DNA of 64,000 nucleotides from Bryobacteraceae bacterium (lineage in GTDB: Bacteria > Acidobacteriota > Terriglobia > Bryobacterales > Bryobacteraceae), in contig JAIEMJ010000030.1 of the NCBI GenBank assembly GCA_019752335.1, forward strand, positions 297,562-361,561. The letters are read 5' to 3'. The translations under genes and the position numbers were made by a program. The notes beneath the pieces were generated by a model, which saw nothing but the letters and a program-made list of their open reading frames with translations, did no database searches and was not told the origin of the DNA. Each line of letters starts with the position of its first letter. Position 1 is the stretch's first letter. Shown here in pieces: positions 60,289 through 64,000 of this stretch.

Positions 60289-63200
60289 CTAGAACTCGAA
60301 CTTGAGCGCCAGTTGCAAGCTGCGATTGTCACCCACGGTCGACGTGATCCGGCCGGCCGTCGGTGAACCGATGGCGCTGTTCGGGAAACCGAAATACGGG
60401 GTATTGAAGAGGTTGTAGGCCTCAAACCGGAATTGCACATTGAACCGCTCCGAGGGGCCGAAGCGCGTATTCTTCACAAAGGAAGTGTCGAAGTTGACGT
60501 TACCGGGCGAATAGAGAATGCCGCGGCCCACGTTGCCGTAGTTGAAGGGCGCCGGCGCCGCGAAGCAACTCGGATCGAACCAGCGATCCGGCACCGGGCT
60601 GTCGAGCTTGCCGGAGCAAGCCAAGCGATTCGGCCAACTCGGGGCACCGTTGTTCACGCCCGCCGCCAGGCTCGGCGTGAACGGACGGCCCGTGGTCAGC
60701 GTCGTAATGCCGCTCATTTGCCAGCCGCCGATGATGCGATTCACCACTGCGTTGCCCGCCGCCATCTTCTTGCCCTTGCCGAAAGGCAGGTCATAGACGT
60801 AGCTAAACACCGCGCGATGCCGCACGTCGAAGCCCGAAGGGCCGCGGTTGCAATCGAGGCACGTCACCGTCTGCGGACCACCCGAAGCGCCGCCGCCCGA
60901 ACCCACCGAACCCGTGTAGTCCAGCGACTTGCCCCACGTATAAGCGGCCAGGAACTGCAAGCCGTTCTCATAACGCTTGGTGCTCTTCAGTTGCATGCTG
61001 TGGAAGGAGCTGCGCGCGCGCCAATCGACGAAGAACATGTTGTTGACATTGTTCAGCGGCTGGATCAGCCGGCGTGGAGCCAGCGCGCCCGGACCGGGCT
61101 GCACTTCATTGGGATTGTAGGCCTGCGCCAGATTCATGCCCGTCGAACCGGCGTAGTCGATTTCCACCAGCAGCGACTTGCTGAGCTGTCGCTGCAGGTT
61201 GGCCGTCCAGGTTTGCATATAGGGCGTACGATTCGAAAACGCCTGGCCATTGATGCGCGGCGCCGGATTGAGGGCATTCAACTCGAGCGTCGTGCGGGGC
61301 CGCACAGCCTGGGGCAACGGGAACGGGTTATCCAGCGTGGCGACGCCGCCCATACCCACCGGGAAGTCCGGAAACACCAGCGATTGCGTGAAGAAGATCG
61401 GCACGTTCAGGCCGATTTGGCCGTTCGCGGTAACCGGATCCGGGAAGTAAACCAGACTATAGCCCGCGCGCATGATCGTCTTGCCATCGCCCGTCAGGTC
61501 ATAAGCCATGCCAATGCGCGGACCGAAGTTGCGCCAGTTGGTTTGCTTGTTCGCCCGCGTGGAAACGCCGTTCTCGCCCGCATAAATCAGCGCGTTGGCG
61601 CGCGGATCGAAGTTCGTCAGGCGATTGTACTTCTCGGTTTCCGGCAGGAAAGCCTCGTGCCGCACACCGATGTTCAGCGTCAGGCGGCGGCTCAGCTTGA
61701 TGTCGTCCTGGAAGTAGAGCGAATTCTCCCAAATGCGCAGGTAGAACGGCTCAAACAAGCCGGAGCGATTACCGCTGTTGAAGTAGCCGGTAAGCAGGCT
61801 GGCCGGGCCAAAACCCGACGTCGCCGGGCTGGCCGGGTTGGCGGTGAAGGCACGGCTAAACGTGATGTTGCCGCGCACGGCCTCGTTCACAAAGGGCTGC
61901 GCGTCGCGCCGGACGATGTGCCAGCCAAACTTGAGCGTATGCTTGCCGACGGTCCAATTCCAGGCGCTATCCAACTGATAGTGCGTCTGCAGCGGATTCA
62001 CCGGCAGGAAGGCCGGGCCGCCGGAGAGGCCGGTGATGTCGGCGATGTTGATCGTCGGAATGCCGGAGGACTGGCGGTTGAGATTGATGTTCCGGATACC
62101 CAACGACGTCGCCGCGTTGATGCCAATGTCCTGCTGCGTGGTTAACGGGTTGGTGCGGGCGAAGCCAGCGCGGAATTCGTGCAGCAGGTTCGGCTTCAGC
62201 ACGCGCGTCCAGTTGAAGGCCGCGCCTTGCGTCGTCAGTACCGTGTCCTGCAGGCCGGCCACGAACGGTCCCAGCGTGAAGCGGGAGGCGGCATCCGCGG
62301 GAGTCGGCAAACAGCAGTTCGACTGGCCCTGCGGCGCCTTCAGGTTGTAGTTGTTGTAGGTATACCGGAAGAAGATGTTGTCCTTCGTGCTCAACACGTG
62401 ATCGAAGCGGCCCGTGTAAACGTTGTCGCGTACCTGCCGATCCGGCACCGAGGTAAAGTTGTCGAAAAGCCCATTCAGGCGGCCCGGAGAGTTCGGCGTC
62501 GGATAGATGCTCAGTACGTTGCGGCCCACCGGATTGATCGCCGAGGCCGGCATGATGTTGCCCGGATAAGGGTCGCGCACCGGGGTGTTGGAGCCCGGGA
62601 CGGCTCGCGTCGACAGCGGATCGAAGATGGTGAGGTTCGGGCCGCCTGCGGCCACCAGTTGGCTGAAGTTGCCGCTGCGCATCTGTGCCGTGGGCACCGT
62701 GTTGACGGTGGCGATCCCGCGCGCGGTCCGCAGCGCGGCATAGTCGAAGAAGAAGAAGGTCTTGTTCTTGCCGTTGTAGATTTTGGGGATGATCAGCGGT
62801 CCGCCCACGGCGACGCCGTACTGATTCTGGCGGAAGACCGGCTTACGCTGATTGGCCGGCGCGAAGACATTGCGCGCATCCAGGACGTGGTTGCGGTGGA
62901 ACTCAAACAAATTGCCGTGCAGGTCATTCGAGCCCGACTGCGTCGAGATCGAAACGACACCCGCGCCGCGGCCAAATTCCGCCGAGAAGACACCCGTGAG
63001 CGTCTTGAACTCGCGCACTGACTCCACCGACGGGGCCACAATCACCGTATTGAACGTGTACTCGTTGTTGTCGATACCATCCACCAGCCAGGCGTTGGTG
63101 TTGGCGCGGCTGCCCAGCGCATTGAAATTCGAGGGGCCGCGGGGGTTAAACGTCGAAGCGCCCGAAAGGTTCTCACCCGCTTGGCCCGGCGTCACGCCGG

Positions 63201-63663
63201 GATTGAGATAAACCAGTTGCGCGAAGTTGCGTCCGTTCAGGGGCAACTCGCGCACCGCGCGCGTGCCAATCACCTCGCCGAGTTCGGCCGATTCGGAGCG
63301 CACCAGCGGCGCGGCCGCGGTCACTTCCACGGTCTCGCTGACGTTGCCGACAGACAATTGGAAGTCCGCGCGCGCTTTCTGGTCCACTTCCAACAGCAAG
63401 CCCTGTTGCAGGCCCTTCTTGAAGCCTTCTTTTTCGACGGCAATCGTATAGCTGCCAGGAACGAGGAACGGCGCGTTGAACCCGCCCGACTCGTCGGACT
63501 TCGTCCGCGTGGTGGTGTTCTTGTTGATTTCTGTAATCGTGACGTTGGCCCCGGCGATCGGCGCACCAGAGGAATCGGTAACGCTACCGAGAATCGTACC
63601 CGTCGTCACCTGGCCAAAACAAGATAAGCTGGCCAAGGCCAGGGAAAACAGCAAGCGAATCAT
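60289..63663 (-). CDS. TonB-dependent receptor with N-terminal carboxypeptidase-like domain
   Basis: A 1,124-residue Oar-like receptor. The signal peptide (LLFSLALASLSCFGQ) leads into a Cna-B domain (TGTILGSVTDSSGAPIAGAN, then GGFNAPFLVPGSYTI). The plug holds VIGTRAVRELPLNGRNFAQL, NAWLVDGIDNNEYTFN and GVFSAEFGRGAGVVSISTQSG; the barrel includes YFQDDIKLSRRLTLNIGVRHE and ends in LQLALKFEF. GAGGAGT lies five bases before the ATG. It is convergent with the HtrA gene, 73 bases apart. In the 101 bases between its start and the next gene a TACACT element is visible. Ligand unknown; likely a glycan or peptide. Confidence 0.92.
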   Translation of the reverse strand: MIRLLFSLALASLSCFGQVTTGTILGSVTDSSGAPIAGANVTITEINKNTTTRTKSDESGGFNAPFLVPGSYTIAVEKEGFKKGLQQGLLLEVDQKARADFQLSVGNVSETVEVTAAAPLVRSESAELGEVIGTRAVRELPLNGRNFAQLVYLNPGVTPGQAGENLSGASTFNPRGPSNFNALGSRANTNAWLVDGIDNNEYTFNTVIVAPSVESVREFKTLTGVFSAEFGRGAGVVSISTQSGSNDLHGNLFEFHRNHVLDARNVFAPANQRKPVFRQNQYGVAVGGPLIIPKIYNGKNKTFFFFDYAALRTARGIATVNTVPTAQMRSGNFSQLVAAGGPNLTIFDPLSTRAVPGSNTPVRDPYPGNIMPASAINPVGRNVLSIYPTPNSPGRLNGLFDNFTSVPDRQVRDNVYTGRFDHVLSTKDNIFFRYTYNNYNLKAPQGQSNCCLPTPADAASRFTLGPFVAGLQDTVLTTQGAAFNWTRVLKPNLLHEFRAGFARTNPLTTQQDIGINAATSLGIRNINLNRQSSGIPTINIADITGLSGGPAFLPVNPLQTHYQLDSAWNWTVGKHTLKFGWHIVRRDAQPFVNEAVRGNITFSRAFTANPASPATSGFGPASLLTGYFNSGNRSGLFEPFYLRIWENSLYFQDDIKLSRRLTLNIGVRHEAFLPETEKYNRLTNFDPRANALIYAGENGVSTRANKQTNWRNFGPRIGMAYDLTGDGKTIMRAGYSLVYFPDPVTANGQIGLNVPIFFTQSLVFPDFPVGMGGVATLDNPFPLPQAVRPRTTLELNALNPAPRINGQAFSNRTPYMQTWTANLQRQLSKSLLVEIDYAGSTGMNLAQAYNPNEVQPGPGALAPRRLIQPLNNVNNMFFVDWRARSSFHSMQLKSTKRYENGLQFLAAYTWGKSLDYTGSVGSGGGASGGPQTVTCLDCNRGPSGFDVRHRAVFSYVYDLPFGKGKKMAAGNAVVNRIIGGWQMSGITTLTTGRPFTPSLAAGVNNGAPSWPNRLACSGKLDSPVPDRWFDPSCFAAPAPFNYGNVGRGILYSPGNVNFDTSFVKNTRFGPSERFNVQFRFEAYNLFNTPYFGFPNSAIGSPTAGRITSTVGDNRSLQLALKFEF

Positions 63664-63764
63664 AAAAACTCCTCACAAGAACAAATCTTAATGTGATTAG
63701 TGTATCAAATTAGGCGTTTGCGTTTCCGGGGCGGGCTGGAGGATTAGTTCTACATGCTCACAGG

Positions 63765-64000
63765 CTAAAGCGCGTCCCAATCGCCCAGCGATTCGACGTA
63801 AGCCGCTGACCCGTCGCGGAGCCAGCCGTCCAACTGCGCCGGTTCCTTCAGTTGCTGGCCGCGCGGACGGCTTACCGCGATGAAGCGGCTGTCGAGTTCC
63901 GGCAGCGACGTCATGTCGCCCCAGAGCTTCTCCCACTGCGCCACCGGGTAGACGTCCTCCTGCCCTTTGCCCCAACGCTTCTTCACGTCCTTGAGCGTGA
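63765..64000 (-). CDS. C-terminal end of a gene of unknown function
   Basis: The frame continues past the window edge; about 77 residues are visible, starting [27 protein letters not shown] when read from the edge, and ending SLGDWDAL. The segment is charged, Trp-rich and without a membrane helix. I do not recognise the family. It lies 101 bases upstream of the TonB receptor on the same strand. Confidence 0.6.
   Translation of the reverse strand, partial: TLKDVKKRWGKGQEDVYPVAQWEKLWGDMTSLPELDSRFIAVSRPRGQQLKEPAQLDGWLRDGSAAYVESLGDWDAL

Noticed and set aside
1..64000. CRISPR arrays, insertion sequences, tRNA and rRNA genes
   Set aside because: No regularly spaced repeats, transposase frames or recognisable tRNA or rRNA sequence were seen on either strand.

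Overview
The window looks like chromosomal DNA of an acidobacterium, most likely a Solibacter/Bryobacter-type member. This is inferred from gene content, not from a marker-gene comparison. The pointers are four very large TonB-dependent receptors with an N-terminal carboxypeptidase-like (Cna-B) domain, a PadR regulator paired with a two-FtsX-domain orphan permease of the acidobacterial type, a DUF1592-family cytochrome protein followed by a DUF1552 protein, a Ser/Thr kinase fused to a beta-propeller, several secreted sulfatases and generally high GC. No rRNA, tRNA, CRISPR array, integrase or transposase was found.

Layout. 0-3 kb: end of an outer-membrane efflux channel gene, a small cytochrome c, a glycine-zipper protein and an RHH/MazF toxin-antitoxin pair. 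3-9 kb: kinase-propeller gene, orphan permease and its PadR repressor. 9-24 kb: three TonB-dependent receptors flanking a tight three-gene set (DUF1592 cytochrome, DUF1552, nucleoside-hydrolase-like). 24-34.5 kb: a sulfatase, an alpha/beta hydrolase, a family-5 uracil-DNA glycosylase, an adaptor plus ABC-ATPase pair without a permease, YgfZ, a VapBC pair, an MFS transporter, TrpS and an RlmD-type methyltransferase. 34.5-36.4 kb: a GC-rich hairpin region, Ssb, a TauE/SafE permease and a PilZ protein.

36.4-41.2 kb is an accessory, decaying stretch. It holds a Phd/ParE pair, an FRG-domain gene, a frameshifted membrane-protein pseudogene, an esterase, an unknown gene and a broken DUF1016 (YhcG-type) nuclease gene. 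41-48 kb: an esterase, enolase-superfamily and sulfatase operon, then a heme c/helix-hairpin-helix fusion divergent from a PQQ dehydrogenase, and a polytopic membrane protein. 48.4-53.7 kb: remnants, then a four-gene export operon of three successive adaptors and one MacB-type permease with no ATPase. 53.8-64 kb: a sulfatase, a LysR-controlled redox operon (AhpD-like, peroxiredoxin-like, Old Yellow Enzyme, small membrane protein), an HtrA protease, a fourth TonB receptor and the end of an unknown gene.

Common themes are uptake of large substrates through TonB receptors, extracytoplasmic breakdown by sulfatases and hydrolases, periplasmic electron transfer through PQQ and heme proteins, and multi-part export systems whose parts are scattered. 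A recurring regulatory feature is a promoter -10 element 5-9 bases before the start codon, which predicts leaderless mRNAs; the clearest cases are the three toxin-antitoxin operons.
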